64,000 bases of DNA, from positions 62,001 through 126,000 of the forward strand of contig JAPOXG010000058.1 in NCBI GenBank assembly GCA_026707225.1, given 5' to 3'. The notes beneath the pieces are model-generated. The model saw only the letters and a list, made by a program, of their open reading frames with translations. It had not been told where the DNA came from and searched no databases. The DNA is from Chloroflexota bacterium (GTDB lineage: Bacteria > Chloroflexota > Anaerolineae > Aggregatilineales > Phototrophicaceae). Position 1 is the stretch's first letter. Each line of letters begins with the position of its first letter. Positions 19,154 to 28,993 of the stretch are shown here, piece by piece. The translations under genes were made by a program, and so were the position numbers.

Positions 19154-21931
19154 TTATGTTTGCCAATTCTCGTCGAGGAACCGGAGCAGGCCATCGGCGC
19201 CCAATGCCGGCGCGCGATAGATGTAGAAGGACTTATGCAAGGGCTGAACTTCAATTTCCATTTGCCTGCCATTTGGAAACCACTCCGATAGTAATTGCAG
19301 AGCCCGTTCGTTGTGACGAGCATAAAAGAAGAGCAGGTCGCGTTCCGGTTGCAGTCGAAACTTTGCCTCCCGCCGCAGACCGCTATATAGCAACTGTGGC
19401 ACCGAAGACGCCTCGCCGTCACTATCCCAAAACATCAAGCCCGCTTCGATCCCGACCGCGCGAGTATCCCACCAATGCGGTGAAGTGAGCACGAAGGCGT
19501 TGCCGTAGGCGCCATCGCTTTCGGCGAAGCCCCGCAGCAGTCCGCCCGCCTGCGCATGCGGATGCGATGCGATGTCGAAGTTGTCGGTGAATCCTCCGAA
19601 ATATAGGCTAGAGTTGTAATGATTGGCGGCGAGCAGCGCGGCGCCGGCAAATGCCGCGGCTGCGATAAGGCCCAATTGCCCTGGCAGTTTCTTACACAGC
19701 CGCCGGCAAAAGACCGCAGCAGGCAGCGCGGCGATCAGATAACTGGGCGGGATCGCGCCGCTGGCGCGGACAAAACTGGGGACTTCAATCGGGAAGGACA
19801 GCGCAAGCGCCGTTGGCAAAAGGGTCACCAACAGATAGAAGGGAACGAAGACGTCTACAGGATCGCGCGTCTTCGCGATTAGCGCGAGCCAGGCGGCGGC
19901 GCCGAGGCACATGAAGGCGGCGGTCACCGGGTCCATGGCCGGCTCGTGAGGGACGCCGCTGACCCAGGCGCTGTCTCCATAATAGTGATAAATCAGCGCG
20001 GTCTTTCTGATATTGCTCAACAGGATCGGGATGCTTTCCGCCAAAAATGAGGCTCGCTCGTCATCGCTCGTTGGCAGGTCTCCAAATATGCGTGTGCTGG
20101 TCCGCCGCATATAATTTTCCGGCGCTTCCATCCAATAGTGAAGCAGTGGCAAAAAGACCATGAGCGAGACGAAAGCCAAGACCGCCAAGTTGACTAGATA
20201 GCTGAGACGCTGGCGCCAACTGCGCTTGGCAAGCACAAGCGCAATCGCCACGCCGGCGACGGCGGCCAGCGGCAGCATACGAACTGCCTGATATCCCATC
20301 AAGCCGAATCCCAAAGCCAGCCCGGCTTTCACGTAATCCGGGCGCCGATTTTGACGCAAGGCGCGCACGAGATACAGCGCCGTCAGCGCTGAAAAAAGTG
20401 GCGCCAGGCTGATTCGCATGCCCTGCCGTCCGATAACCACATGCCAAAAGCTGACCGCGACCAAAGCGGCGGCCAGCGCCCCGAAGAGCAAGCCAAATCG
20501 GCGGCGGCGCTTGCCCATGACCTCGACGCCCAGCCAGAAAACGATTGGCAGCGTCAGGAAGCTTTCGATCGCCGACATCAACTTCAGCGCGTAGTGATCG
20601 AATTCCATGCCCGGCTGACTGGCTAGGATGGATAGCAGGTAAAAGTGCAGCGGCTCTCGACCGCCGATATTCTCAAAGAAGATTCGGTAGTCGTCATGGT
20701 GATGAATCTTGTACGCATCCTGGATTTTTTCGACCAGGTCGCTGAACATCTGTGGCGGATAGGCGTCCAGCTTGTTGAAGCGAAAGGCGGCGCCGAGAAT
20801 CAGGACCAGGGCGAGGGCGATAATGGCTCCGCGGTGCGCCCGCCAGTGGATCCGCCGCAAAGCGTCGATTCGATCGCTTGCCCAATCAAAGAGATTCCAG
20901 CGGAGCGGCGCAAAGACAAAACCCCAAAGCACGGCGCTGATGAGCCAAAGCAGTATAATGGGCGGCTCAATCCGATTACCCGTTGTATTCGCCCAAACCA
21001 ACAGGCTGCAAAGGATGGCGAACGCGATCAGCAGTCTGCGCGGCTTGCCCAATGCTGATGAGACTGGAGGGCGAGTAGGCTGCCGCACCATAAATTTCGG
21101 CGCTTCAAGTTCCGCGGACGTCCGGCGCCGACGAACTTGCCAATGGGCAATTTCGATGGAAAACCATAGCAGGCTCCCCACCATGAACCAGCCAATGGCT
21201 TCCAGCGCCAAATCGGTAGCGCTTTCACTGGGCGCGTTCATGGATGCGATCAGCAATTTTAATGCGTTGATCCAGAGCGCGACGGGCAAGGCTCGCGCAG
21301 CCCAACGCAAGCGCCCGCTGCGGTCGATCCCGCGCCAATATTCCTTCAACTGCGTCCAATGGCCCGTCGCTTCGGCTACAAGCCAAAGCAGAAAACCGAG
21401 CCAGAGATAGGGCCCGCCAACGATCAGCGAATGGCCTTCAGCGCGCGTCGCATCGTCAGCGCCACGAACGATGACGCTGCCAATCAAGGCGCATACGATG
21501 GCGGCGCCGCTGAGGAGCAGTTGAATCGTGTCGCGCTGCCGCAAGACCTTAGACCAGGAACGACGCGCGGACGAAGCGCTGCGGCGGCCTTCGCTGATCT
21601 CCGGCGCGCGGATCGCCGCCATTGAAGGTCCAACGCTGGGTTGAAGCCTGTTGGCGGCATGGGACGCCATTGCGACCCGTAGCCGGCGCCAGGTTGTCGC
21701 AGGAGCGCGCAACCACAGAACAATGAGCTCGCTGAGCGTCAGATCTTCAATTGGCTCGCTATTGACCGTGTTTTCGCCCGTCGCGGTTGCCGGGTCTGGC
21801 TCAATTCGAGCGGAATCAGCCCGCGCGTCAGGCGATTCCCCTTGCGCATCCTCAGGGGTATCTGCGTTTGCGCCGATGAGTTCATCTTCATTTGGCGGGT
21901 GGCGCTGCGTATCGGCTGGGTCCTTAGACAT
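19154..21931 (-). CDS. Glycosyltransferase family 39-like membrane protein
   Basis: The 925-residue protein begins with about 75 polar, acidic, disordered residues, then roughly 15 hydrophobic segments. An internal PMT-type block is present: FRFNKLDAYPPQMFSDLVEK (around 378-398) with the acidic D..E pair, then GGREPLHFYLLSI. The first 370 residues add extra helices not found in standard PMT proteins. The C-terminal region is soluble (HNERALQLLSEWFPNG). It overlaps the end of the methyltransferase gene by eight bases and precedes the giant fusion gene, so it is part of the same transcription unit. It probably transfers a sugar from a polyprenyl-phosphate donor at the outer membrane face; donor and acceptor cannot be read from sequence. 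Confidence 0.75.
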   Translation of the reverse strand: MSKDPADTQRHPPNEDELIGANADTPEDAQGESPDARADSARIEPDPATATGENTVNSEPIEDLTLSELIVLWLRAPATTWRRLRVAMASHAANRLQPSVGPSMAAIRAPEISEGRRSASSARRSWSKVLRQRDTIQLLLSGAAIVCALIGSVIVRGADDATRAEGHSLIVGGPYLWLGFLLWLVAEATGHWTQLKEYWRGIDRSGRLRWAARALPVALWINALKLLIASMNAPSESATDLALEAIGWFMVGSLLWFSIEIAHWQVRRRRTSAELEAPKFMVRQPTRPPVSSALGKPRRLLIAFAILCSLLVWANTTGNRIEPPIILLWLISAVLWGFVFAPLRWNLFDWASDRIDALRRIHWRAHRGAIIALALVLILGAAFRFNKLDAYPPQMFSDLVEKIQDAYKIHHHDDYRIFFENIGGREPLHFYLLSILASQPGMEFDHYALKLMSAIESFLTLPIVFWLGVEVMGKRRRRFGLLFGALAAALVAVSFWHVVIGRQGMRISLAPLFSALTALYLVRALRQNRRPDYVKAGLALGFGLMGYQAVRMLPLAAVAGVAIALVLAKRSWRQRLSYLVNLAVLAFVSLMVFLPLLHYWMEAPENYMRRTSTRIFGDLPTSDDERASFLAESIPILLSNIRKTALIYHYYGDSAWVSGVPHEPAMDPVTAAFMCLGAAAWLALIAKTRDPVDVFVPFYLLVTLLPTALALSFPIEVPSFVRASGAIPPSYLIAALPAAVFCRRLCKKLPGQLGLIAAAAFAGAALLAANHYNSSLYFGGFTDNFDIASHPHAQAGGLLRGFAESDGAYGNAFVLTSPHWWDTRAVGIEAGLMFWDSDGEASSVPQLLYSGLRREAKFRLQPERDLLFFYARHNERALQLLSEWFPNGRQMEIEVQPLHKSFYIYRAPALGADGLLRFLDENWQT

Positions 21932-22787
21932 GTGGCTTGCGACCCTTTATCGCCAAGTTAACGGTCGCTTCCTGTGGTCCCTCGTCAGCGGTATTCTTGC
22001 TGTCGAAGGCGTTGAATAGGGCGACGCCTAGCTTAACAGGATTGTAAGGACTGCCGGTTGCCGTAAAGTCATGACGATCGGCTAGAGCCTGCATGGAACT
22101 GGGCAGCAATTTGGATTCCAAGAGTGGTTTTCCCAATCCATAAACCAGGTTGTGAATAAACGGGAAACAGTGACGCGTCAAGGATCGCTCATCGTCAATT
22201 AAGAAGCCCGCCTCTTGCACGGCGCCACGCAGCTGGCAGGCGGTGTAAAGCCGCAAATGATTGGCCCAAAGCCCCGCTAGCGGTCCGTGTTTGATGTGCC
22301 GATTGAATAGGCTTTCCAGCACCTTGTTAATGGGATCCCAAAAGAAAGGATAATTCGCGTTGGGCACCGTGACCGCCAAGACGCCGCCCGGCTTCAGGAC
22401 GCGAAACGCTTCTTGGAGGCCGCGGACATCGTCTTCTATGTGCTCAAGCACTTCGGACAGAATCACGGCGTCGAAGCAGTCGGGTGGATAAGGCATGGCA
22501 TAAATGCTGGCATGATGAATTTGGATCTTCGGCAATCGATCAAGGACCCGTTTTGCCGTCTTGACCACGTTCCAATCCAGGTCGGCGCCGACCAGATCAC
22601 ATTGGCTGACATGCCGCAGCATGTTCAGATAGAACCCGCGCCCGCAGGGAAGATCGAGGATCCGCATTTCATCGCTCGGGTTGATGAAATCAAAGATGGT
22701 GCTAACGCGTCGCTTAAAAGCCATGTCGGCTTCATGGCGCGTCATGAACGCTATCATTTCCGGATCGACCGTTCGGCCTCGAGGCAT
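21924..22787 (-). CDS. Class I SAM-dependent methyltransferase
   Basis: The 287-residue protein has a Rossmann-like methyltransferase core: motif I ILDLPCGRGFYL (about 42-53), the acidic end of beta-2 in GADLDWN (about 67-73), PPDCFDAVILSEVLEHIEDD (about 100-120) and LKPGGVLAVTVPN (about 131-143). This matches Methyltransf_11/12-type enzymes. Neighbouring genes are a GT4 glycosyltransferase (10 bp upstream) and a GT39-like protein (8-bp overlap), so a glycan or polyprenyl-linked substrate is plausible. No substrate-specific motif is visible. A GAGG ribosome site lies in the GT4 stop region. Confidence 0.85.
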   Translation of the reverse strand: MPRGRTVDPEMIAFMTRHEADMAFKRRVSTIFDFINPSDEMRILDLPCGRGFYLNMLRHVSQCDLVGADLDWNVVKTAKRVLDRLPKIQIHHASIYAMPYPPDCFDAVILSEVLEHIEDDVRGLQEAFRVLKPGGVLAVTVPNANYPFFWDPINKVLESLFNRHIKHGPLAGLWANHLRLYTACQLRGAVQEAGFLIDDERSLTRHCFPFIHNLVYGLGKPLLESKLLPSSMQALADRHDFTATGSPYNPVKLGVALFNAFDSKNTADEGPQEATVNLAIKGRKPHV

Positions 22788-22797
22788 GGCGCTGGCC

Positions 22798-23973
22798 TCA
22801 GGACTTGGCGTATTCGTACAGGATCGACTCGTATCGGCTTACCGTTTCTTCAAGGGAGAAAATGCCCCGGATATATTCTCGCGGTTTGATGTAACGGGCG
22901 GGATCCGCCAGCACATCAAGAATGGCTTCCCCTATTGAGCGCCAATCACCCGGTTTGGCCAGCTTGCCCATGCCGGTCAAGGTAACAGCCACGCGCCCGC
23001 CGGCGATGTCGGTCATTACGATTGGCGTTCCGCAGAGCATCGCCTCGCCTTGCACCAAGGGAAAACAGTCGCTGTCGCTCGGCAAGACGAGTACATCGCA
23101 GGCGGCGTAGAAGTTTGCCAGGTCTTGCTTGTCCCGAATGAGCCCGAGGAAAATAAGCTGCGACTGGTAGCGATTGACGAGGTCCTGATGTCGCTGCCAG
23201 GTGCCTTCATAGCTGATGTCGTATTCGCCCGCGAAAACGATCCGAGCGCTGGGATACTCGCGATTGACGACGTCCAGCGAGCGAATCAGCAGATCGGGTC
23301 GTTTCTCCTGCACGAATCGTCCGGCGTATCCGATAAGCGGTCCGCCGTCCTGCCGCCACTGTTCGCGCAATTTTCGGACGCCGTCGGGATCGGGCTCGGG
23401 AATGATCATGGGCGGATAAATGATTCGCACCTTGTCACGAAATGGCAGCAAGTAGTATGAATTATCCGCGTAGTCATCGCTAAGCCCAATGAGGCAGGGC
23501 GCGCGTTTCGCCATGAATTTGTAAAAGGCGAACATGATTTTGGTGATTATGTCGTTGACGGGATTCTTCGGCAAGATCAGGTCGCCATGATGCGTCGGAA
23601 TGACATTGACGCCGGCCATGCCCGCCAGTAATGCCACCAGCGCCGTTTCCAGCAGTGGAATGTGAATATTCACGACATCATGTTCACGCAGAAGTCGGTT
23701 GATGGCCCAAGGATAAGTCGGCATGATTCGCCCTCGGCTTAGGGAGATCGGCGCCCAAAGACGCACAACGCGAACGCCATTGAGCGTGGCTTCGCCCAGC
23801 GGCAGTTCGCGACTATGGCAGGAAGCCACCACCGTGACCGTGTGACCGCGGCGCGCAAGTTCCTCGGCGAGCACTCGAACATAGTGGGTTAGACCGGTCG
23901 AATGCGGATGGTAGTAAAGCAGAATGATCAGGATCTTCAGTTTGCGCTGCGGACGCTCGATCATGTTGGTCAT
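22798..23973 (-). CDS. Glycosyltransferase family 4 (GT-B)
   Basis: The 391-residue cytoplasmic protein has the two-Rossmann GT-B layout. The N-terminal domain starts with LKILIILLYYHPHSTGLTHYVRVLAEELARRGH (read in two parts), the donor glycine loop and first helix typical of GT4. The C-terminal domain has IGYAGRFVQEKRPDLLI (about 222-238) and the nucleotide-sugar motif ending in VLPSDSDCFPLVQGEAMLCGTPIV, which holds the E-x7-E-like region. GT4 enzymes use nucleotide sugars and retain anomeric configuration. It is the first gene of the long minus-strand envelope run and probably builds the glycan that the GT-C proteins later process. Sugar specificity is unknown. Confidence 0.88.
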   Translation of the reverse strand: MTNMIERPQRKLKILIILLYYHPHSTGLTHYVRVLAEELARRGHTVTVVASCHSRELPLGEATLNGVRVVRLWAPISLSRGRIMPTYPWAINRLLREHDVVNIHIPLLETALVALLAGMAGVNVIPTHHGDLILPKNPVNDIITKIMFAFYKFMAKRAPCLIGLSDDYADNSYYLLPFRDKVRIIYPPMIIPEPDPDGVRKLREQWRQDGGPLIGYAGRFVQEKRPDLLIRSLDVVNREYPSARIVFAGEYDISYEGTWQRHQDLVNRYQSQLIFLGLIRDKQDLANFYAACDVLVLPSDSDCFPLVQGEAMLCGTPIVMTDIAGGRVAVTLTGMGKLAKPGDWRSIGEAILDVLADPARYIKPREYIRGIFSLEETVSRYESILYEYAKS

Positions 23974-24349
23974 CAGTAAGACTTTCGCTCCTCCACTTCA
24001 GCCACTGCTTTCATTCTATAATGCAGAGATTGATGCCGTGTTCCGTGCAAGGCTGGGCGCCAGGAGCTTAGGCGATACTCGCAGGCTTACCGAGCAAAAA
24101 AATCGCGCTGAATCTCCCGCAGCGTGGAGGACTTGGCCCAATTGCCGCGGGAACAAAATCTTATCTTAGCACAATCTTCCCTCTGTGGAAGCGGCGTGAA
24201 AGGTCACCTGTGGTCCAGCTTACATCAAACAGGCAAAGCCGCGATTGAGTTAAGGAGCAGCCTCTTCGCCGAAGTCTCTCACGCGGTTGGATCGTCGGGC
24301 GATTCGCCCGGATATTGCAGGTTACATGATTATGCTACCCGCGGCGAAC
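23974..24349. other. Intergenic region between divergent GT4 operon and tRNA-Gly
   Basis: About 375 bp with no credible gene. It must contain the promoter of the minus-strand envelope operon; an AT-rich block CATTCTATAATG near 24012-24023 is a candidate -10 area, but no convincing -35 was found. The plus-strand tRNA promoter begins directly after it. Confidence 0.5.
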
Positions 24350-24378
24350 TTGACACCGCGACGCCGCCCGTTTAGAAT
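24350..24378 (+). promoter_or_regulatory. Consensus promoter of tRNA-Gly
   Basis: TTGACA (24350-24355), a 17-bp spacer and TAGAAT (24373-24378) sit 11 bp ahead of the tRNA 5' end, giving a predicted start a few bases before it. Confidence 0.75.
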
Positions 24379-24389
24379 AGATGCAGTCC

Positions 24390-24462
24390 GCGGGTATAGC
24401 TCAGTTGGTAGAGCGCCTGCTTCCCAAGCAGAAGGTCACGGGTTCGAGTCCCGTTACCCGCT
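24390..24462 (+). tRNA. tRNA-Gly (anticodon CCC)
   Basis: The 73-nt sequence folds as a cloverleaf: acceptor stem GCGGGTA/TACCCGC, D arm GCTCAGTTGGTAGAGC, anticodon arm CCTGC-TTCCCAA-GCAGA (the closing C-A pair is a mismatch) and T arm ACGGG-TTCGAGT-CCCGT. The loop TTCCCAA gives anticodon CCC, reading GGG glycine codons. The discriminator base is T and CCA is not encoded. Confidence 0.96.
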
Positions 24463-24473
24463 AGCGATTCATC

Positions 24474-24500
24474 GCCCGCAAGTTGCGGGCATATTTATAT
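24474..24500 (+). terminator. Hairpin terminator after tRNA-Gly
   Basis: GCCCGC (24474-24479), a 5-nt loop AAGTT and GCGGGC (24485-24490) are followed by ATATTTATAT. It is a modest Rho-independent terminator placed just after the tRNA and before a separate rplY promoter. Confidence 0.55.
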
Positions 24501-24508
24501 CCCCGCTA

Positions 24509-24537
24509 TTGACCGGAGCGCAAAGCCAGGCTAAAAT
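24509..24537 (+). promoter_or_regulatory. Consensus promoter of rplY
   Basis: TTGACC (24509-24514), a 17-bp spacer and TAAAAT (24532-24537) lie about 80 bp ahead of the rplY ATG, so rplY need not depend on the tRNA promoter. Confidence 0.65.
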
Positions 24538-24619
24538 CAGCCGACTTTGTCTGGGAATGAAATCGCTCGCGACTGCGGGTTTGCAATCAGGCCGCGCGAG
24601 AATTGAGGAGATTTGCATC

Positions 24620-25270
24620 ATGGCGGAATTTCAACTTGCCGCGGAAGTGAGGCGGGCGCAGGGAAAGCGAAATCGCCAATTGCGGCGCGAGGGAATGGTC
24701 CCGGGAATCGTATACGGGCCGTCAATCGACCCGATCAGCGTGCAGTTTCCCTATCGCTCGGTAGAGGTTACGCTTATGAATGCGGGCGGCACCAACCTGA
24801 TTGATATTGAAGTGAACGGCGACAGCTTTCCCTCATTGGCGCGTGAAGTCCAGCGCGATGTCGTTCGCGGCGATATTCTGCATGTCGATTTTCTCGCAGT
24901 CGACCAGACCCAGCGCATCCGTGTTGAAGTGCCGATTGTGACGCAAGGCGAGAGTCCGGTTGTCACAGCGCGCGAAGGCATCTTGATCACTGGCCGGAGT
25001 TCGCTGACCCTGGAGGTATTCCCCAGCGATATCCGTGACAGCATCGTCATTGATCTTACGACATTGACCGAAATGGGTTCTGAGGTTTTGGTGCGCGATC
25101 TCACCTTCGGCGAAAGCGTCACCGTGCACAATGATCCTAATGAGATGCTGGCTAAGATCGTCCAGCCGGCCGCGGCGCGCGCCGAAGAAGAGCTGGATGA
25201 GCTTGACGAAGCACTCGAGGGCGAAGAGGCCGAAGGCGAAGAAGCAGACGGCGACGAAGCGGAAGAATAG
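24620..25270 (+). CDS. rplY: 50S ribosomal protein bL25, long CTC form
   Basis: bL25 binds 5S rRNA in the large ribosomal subunit. The 216-residue product has the N-terminal L25 beta-barrel (LAAEVRRAQGKRNRQLRREGMVPGIVYG, about 5-32), the RDVVRGDILHVDFLAV block (about 79-94) and the C-terminal TL5/CTC domain (about 100-190). It ends in an acidic Glu/Asp tail of about 28 residues. The ATG at 24620 is chosen because GAGGAG precedes it by nine bases and the protein then starts at the family N-terminus. Upstream in-frame codons would run through the tRNA gene and are not credible. It converges with gyrA. Confidence 0.95.
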   Translation: MAEFQLAAEVRRAQGKRNRQLRREGMVPGIVYGPSIDPISVQFPYRSVEVTLMNAGGTNLIDIEVNGDSFPSLAREVQRDVVRGDILHVDFLAVDQTQRIRVEVPIVTQGESPVVTAREGILITGRSSLTLEVFPSDIRDSIVIDLTTLTEMGSEVLVRDLTFGESVTVHNDPNEMLAKIVQPAAARAEEELDELDEALEGEEAEGEEADGDEAEE

Positions 25271-25395
25271 ACTGGCTCAAGGCTGTAGCAAGATGTTTTG
25301 TTGGCGTTTTCCGTTGGCCATGCGCATCTCAGAAGCCAGCAATTAAATTGCCCCTAGATGTTCAGCCCAACTGAAGCGCTATCAGTGCGGCGTTT

Positions 25396-27930
25396 TTACT
25401 TGTTGCCGTTGTGTTCTGGAGCGCTTTCGTACGCGCCGTTCGAGGTGGTTGGCATGTCGTCGTCCGCGTCATTCATGATCGCAATGCCGGCGACGTGATC
25501 GTCTGCGTCGAGATCCATTATGGTAACGCCTTCGGTATTGCGTCCCCTTGAGCGAATCTCTGACAGGTCAGTTCGCATTACTGTGCCTCTGTGGGAGATG
25601 AGCATGATTCCGTCGTTATCGTTGATGCATCGCACGGCGACGACGGGACCTTTGCGTCTGGTTCGTTTGAGCGTTTTTACTCCGTATCCATATCGTCTCT
25701 GGGGATTGTAATCATCAATGGTTGAGCGTTTGCCGTAACCGTTGCGTGTTACAACGAGGATGTGGCTGTCATCTTGTTCGAGCACATCCATACCGGCGAT
25801 CTCATCACCCTCTCGCAACCGCATTCCACGTACGCCGGCCGCAAGACGTCCCATCTCCCGCACTTCATCTTCCCGGAATAGAATCCCCTTGCCATCGGCG
25901 GATACCATGACAATGTGTTGATCTCCACGCGTCGCCTTGACCCAGCCGACAATGTCATCGTCGTGCAAGCGCGTCAGAACTAAACCGCTGGGTCGTATAG
26001 CCTGAAACTCGCTAAGGCTCATCCGCTTGACGCGCCCCTTCCTCGTCGCTATCACACAGTAGGCGTCCTCACGCTCTAAGGCGGAGTCGGGCAGCGCAAG
26101 AAGCGCTGTAATCCGCTCATCGTGAATCAACGGCAACAGAATCTGTATTAGCGTTCCACGCTTTTCCCGTCGTGTTTCTGGAAGGTCATATGATTTGCGC
26201 GAATACACTTTGCCTTTGTTGCTGAAAAAGAGAATGGTGTCGTGGCTGTGGGCGAAAAAGATGTCCATCAGCCGGTCGCTGTCTTTTATCTCCATTCCCT
26301 TCATGCCCTTGCCGCCGCGCCGCTGCGCCCGGTAGTGCCTCTCTGCCACCCGCTTGATGTAGCCGTTTTCCGTCAGTGAAATGACGACATTCTCGCGCCG
26401 ATAAAGATCTCCTTCATCGAGGTCCACATTGCCATAAGTCACCGATGTCTTGCGGTCGTCGCCGTATGTCTCCGCGATATCCCTTACATCTTCCCGAATC
26501 AAATCGAGGATTTTCTGCGGAGAAGCCAGCAGGTCTTCCAGATAGGCGATGCGCGCCCGCACCGTGTCGTATTCTTCTTGCAGCTTCTGCCGTTCCAAGG
26601 CGCTCAAGCGTCGCAGCTGCATATCCAGAATGGCATTGGCCTGGATCTCGTCCAGCTGGAAATTGGCCATCAACCGCGTTCGGGCGCTCTCGACGTTTTC
26701 CGAATTGCGAATCGTTCGGATGACCTGGTCGATATTGGCGACAGCTTTGAGAAGCCCGCTCAAAACATGAGCGCGGGCGCGCTGGCGTTTCAGGTCGTGC
26801 TCCGACCGTCTGACAATGACATCGTAGCGATGTTCGATGTAGATCTGCAGACAGCGTTTGAGGCTCAGCGTCCTCGGCTCGCCATTGACCAGCGCCAGCA
26901 TCTGAATGCTGTAGACGCTTTGCAGCTGCGTGTATTTGTAAAGCTGGTTGAGCACGCGTTGCGGTTGCGCGTGGCGTTTCAATTCGACGACAAGACGCAA
27001 TCCCTGCCGGTCAGACTCGTCGCGCAAGTCCTTAATGGCTTCGATACGGCCGTCGCGGACGAGGGACACAATGCGCTCAATGATGGCGGACTTGCTGACC
27101 TGATATGGAATCGAGCGAATGACGATGCTGATGCCGTCGCCGCGCTCTTCGAAGTCGGCGCCAGAACGGACGGCGACGCGGCCCTTGCCGGTGGCATAAG
27201 CCTCCTTCAATTCATCGCCAACGACAATCTCGGCGCCGGTAGGCAAGTCTGGTCCCTTGACGAATTGCATCAAATCGTCGACCGATATAGATTCGCTCTG
27301 GCTGTAATTGTCAATTAGATAGGTAATCGCCGCAGCCAGCTCGCGCAGGTTATGGGGCGGGATGCTCGTCGCCATGCCAACGGCGATGCCGCTGGCGCCG
27401 TTGAGCAGTAAATTGGGCAAGCGGGCGGGCAGCACCGTCGGTTCTTCCTGTGTCTGATCGTAATTGTCGGTGAAGTCCACCGTATCCATGTTTATATCGG
27501 TCAAGAGCTCGCTGGCGATATTCGCCATCCGCGCCTCGGTATAGCGCATCGCGGCCGGTTTGTCGCCGTCTTGGCTGCCGAAGTTGCCTTGCCCATCCAC
27601 CAGTGGATAGCGAAGGGAGAAGTCCTGCGCCATGCGCGCCATGGCATCATAGATTGCCTGGTCCCCGTGCGGGTGGTATTTGCCCAAGACTTCGCCAACC
27701 AGGCGCGCGCTTTTCTTGTAGCCAGCGCCGGGTCGCAAGCCCATATCATGCATCGCGAACAGGATGCGGCGATGCACCGGCTTCAGCCCGTCGCGGGCGT
27801 CCGGCAGCGCGCGGGCAACAATGACGCTCATGGCGTAGTTGAGATAGCTGCCGCGCATCTCTTCATTGATAGTGACGGTGAGAATGTCGTCCCCGCCGTC
27901 TTCCAGCGTCTTCGGTTCGATGCTATCCAT
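25396..27930 (-). CDS. gyrA: DNA gyrase subunit A
   Basis: GyrA is the breakage-reunion subunit that introduces negative supercoils with GyrB. The 844-residue protein shows the N-terminal winged helix, catalytic Tyr130 in AMRYTEARM, the tower and coiled-coil region, and the C-terminal beta-pinwheel. The GyrA box QRRGGKG (about 535-541) marks it as gyrase rather than topoisomerase IV. In the quinolone-resistance region [10 protein letters not shown], the position equal to E. coli Ser83 is Gln91, while Asp95 (E. coli Asp87) is kept. A short acidic C-terminal tail (NDADDDM...) follows the pinwheel. gyrB is not adjacent in this window. Identification is certain. Confidence 0.97.
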   Translation of the reverse strand: MDSIEPKTLEDGGDDILTVTINEEMRGSYLNYAMSVIVARALPDARDGLKPVHRRILFAMHDMGLRPGAGYKKSARLVGEVLGKYHPHGDQAIYDAMARMAQDFSLRYPLVDGQGNFGSQDGDKPAAMRYTEARMANIASELLTDINMDTVDFTDNYDQTQEEPTVLPARLPNLLLNGASGIAVGMATSIPPHNLRELAAAITYLIDNYSQSESISVDDLMQFVKGPDLPTGAEIVVGDELKEAYATGKGRVAVRSGADFEERGDGISIVIRSIPYQVSKSAIIERIVSLVRDGRIEAIKDLRDESDRQGLRLVVELKRHAQPQRVLNQLYKYTQLQSVYSIQMLALVNGEPRTLSLKRCLQIYIEHRYDVIVRRSEHDLKRQRARAHVLSGLLKAVANIDQVIRTIRNSENVESARTRLMANFQLDEIQANAILDMQLRRLSALERQKLQEEYDTVRARIAYLEDLLASPQKILDLIREDVRDIAETYGDDRKTSVTYGNVDLDEGDLYRRENVVISLTENGYIKRVAERHYRAQRRGGKGMKGMEIKDSDRLMDIFFAHSHDTILFFSNKGKVYSRKSYDLPETRREKRGTLIQILLPLIHDERITALLALPDSALEREDAYCVIATRKGRVKRMSLSEFQAIRPSGLVLTRLHDDDIVGWVKATRGDQHIVMVSADGKGILFREDEVREMGRLAAGVRGMRLREGDEIAGMDVLEQDDSHILVVTRNGYGKRSTIDDYNPQRRYGYGVKTLKRTRRKGPVVAVRCINDNDGIMLISHRGTVMRTDLSEIRSRGRNTEGVTIMDLDADDHVAGIAIMNDADDDMPTTSNGAYESAPEHNGNK

Positions 27931-28441
27931 TGCCCGCGGTCAACCTCATGTCAAATTGAGCGCAATTTCCAAGTCGTGATGAGGAATCGCGCCGTCTTTT
28001 TCGCGCCGCTTCCGCGATACCATGCCGTAAATCTTTATCAGAACATTTAACTCTCGGCGAGGTAGCGATTTCCCAGTCTCTCAGTGTTGCGCCCTCGCCA
28101 TTATTTGTAGCTATTCTACCAGATTCGGGCTATCCGCGCTATACCAGTCCAACCAAAACCGGTTGGTTTAAGTAATGCGATCCTATTGCTTGGATACGTT
28201 TTTCCAGCGCTCGCTTGGCGGAAACGGGGCATAGCGACAACTTTCGCCAAAATCGCCAAGAACGCAAGGATTTGTGTTCGAGTTTTACAATTCATTGCGT
28301 AATTTACTTGCCCATGAGACGCGTCCTGTATATACTATGGACAACTGTCGTGGGTAAGTTCTTATGAATCTTACCTATATTTAGATGTCATTACATCTTG
28401 CAGCGCTAACGAAGTTCTTAGCATTCTTAGGAGGAATCACA
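27931..28441. other. Intergenic region with divergent promoters (gyrA and small membrane protein)
   Basis: About 510 bp without a gene and AT-richer than its surroundings. On the minus strand an extended -10 (TGG then TAGAAT, 28121-28113) is a candidate gyrA promoter, without a good -35. A 6-bp inverted repeat CCAACC/GGTTGG (about 28150-28167) followed by TTT is visible but short. A strong plus-strand promoter is listed separately. Confidence 0.45.
28308..28336 (+). promoter_or_regulatory. Promoter of the small membrane protein gene
   Basis: TTGCCC (28308-28313), a 17-bp spacer and TATACT (28331-28336) precede the gene by about 100 nt. The leader holds an inverted repeat GTAAGTTC/GAATCTTAC (one-base bulge) of unknown meaning. 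Confidence 0.55.
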
Positions 28442-28957
28442 ATGGATCAAGATAAATTGAGGCGAGGGATCATACCTGGAATTATCGCCGGGTATCTCTT
28501 TTTAGCCTTCATCGGGGCGAGCATGGTGCCGGGCGGCCTTAACGTCACATCGGATGATGCCGGGATGGTGACGGCTGTTGAACAGGGCGGCGCCATGATG
28601 AATGCCGGCATGCTCGAGATGGTCGGCGGGATGATCGGGGCGGACGCCTTTATCGGCTTCATCCTGCATATCATCATCAGCGCGGTGATCGGCGCGCTCT
28701 ACACAGGGATATATCTTGATGTTGCGAAGAACGCACTCGACAATCCCTTCATGCTAATCGCGGTAGGCGGCTTGATCTATGGCGTGATCTGGTGGATCAT
28801 CGGCGGTCTGATTATCATGCCGACCATCGCTGGCGGCGATCTGCTGCAGATTAATCTCAACAGTCCGAGCCTGTTCGGCCACGTCATGTTTGGTCACGCG
28901 CTCGCTTTTTTGGTCGTGATTCGCGACGCCGCCCTCGGCATGGGTGACGACGAATAA
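28442..28957 (+). CDS. Small integral membrane protein, unknown function
   Basis: This 171-residue protein is hydrophobic, with about four predicted transmembrane helices: residues 9-28 (IIPGIIAGYLFLAFIGASMV), about 55-90 (Met/Gly-rich helix and FIGFILHIIISAVIGALYTG), about 105-128 and about 145-165. It is rich in Gly, Met and Ile and has no catalytic motif I can recognise. The ATG at 28442 is preceded by GGAGGA with good spacing; an in-frame upstream ATG at 28385 lacks one. It is transcribed alone, between its own promoter and a strong terminator. I do not assign a function. Confidence 0.8.
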   Translation: MDQDKLRRGIIPGIIAGYLFLAFIGASMVPGGLNVTSDDAGMVTAVEQGGAMMNAGMLEMVGGMIGADAFIGFILHIIISAVIGALYTGIYLDVAKNALDNPFMLIAVGGLIYGVIWWIIGGLIIMPTIAGGDLLQINLNSPSLFGHVMFGHALAFLVVIRDAALGMGDDE

Positions 28958-28993
28958 GCGCCTACTGGCGATATCTTAGAAGCCAACATGCAG

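Noticed and set aside
24287..24619. Upstream in-frame extension of rplY
   Set aside because: It would read through the tRNA-Gly gene and a terminator hairpin; the ATG at 24620 has a good ribosome site and the proper bL25 N-terminus.
28147..28170. CCAACC/GGTTGG inverted repeat followed by TTT
   Set aside because: The stem is only six pairs and the T run three bases; it is also not at the end of a gene.
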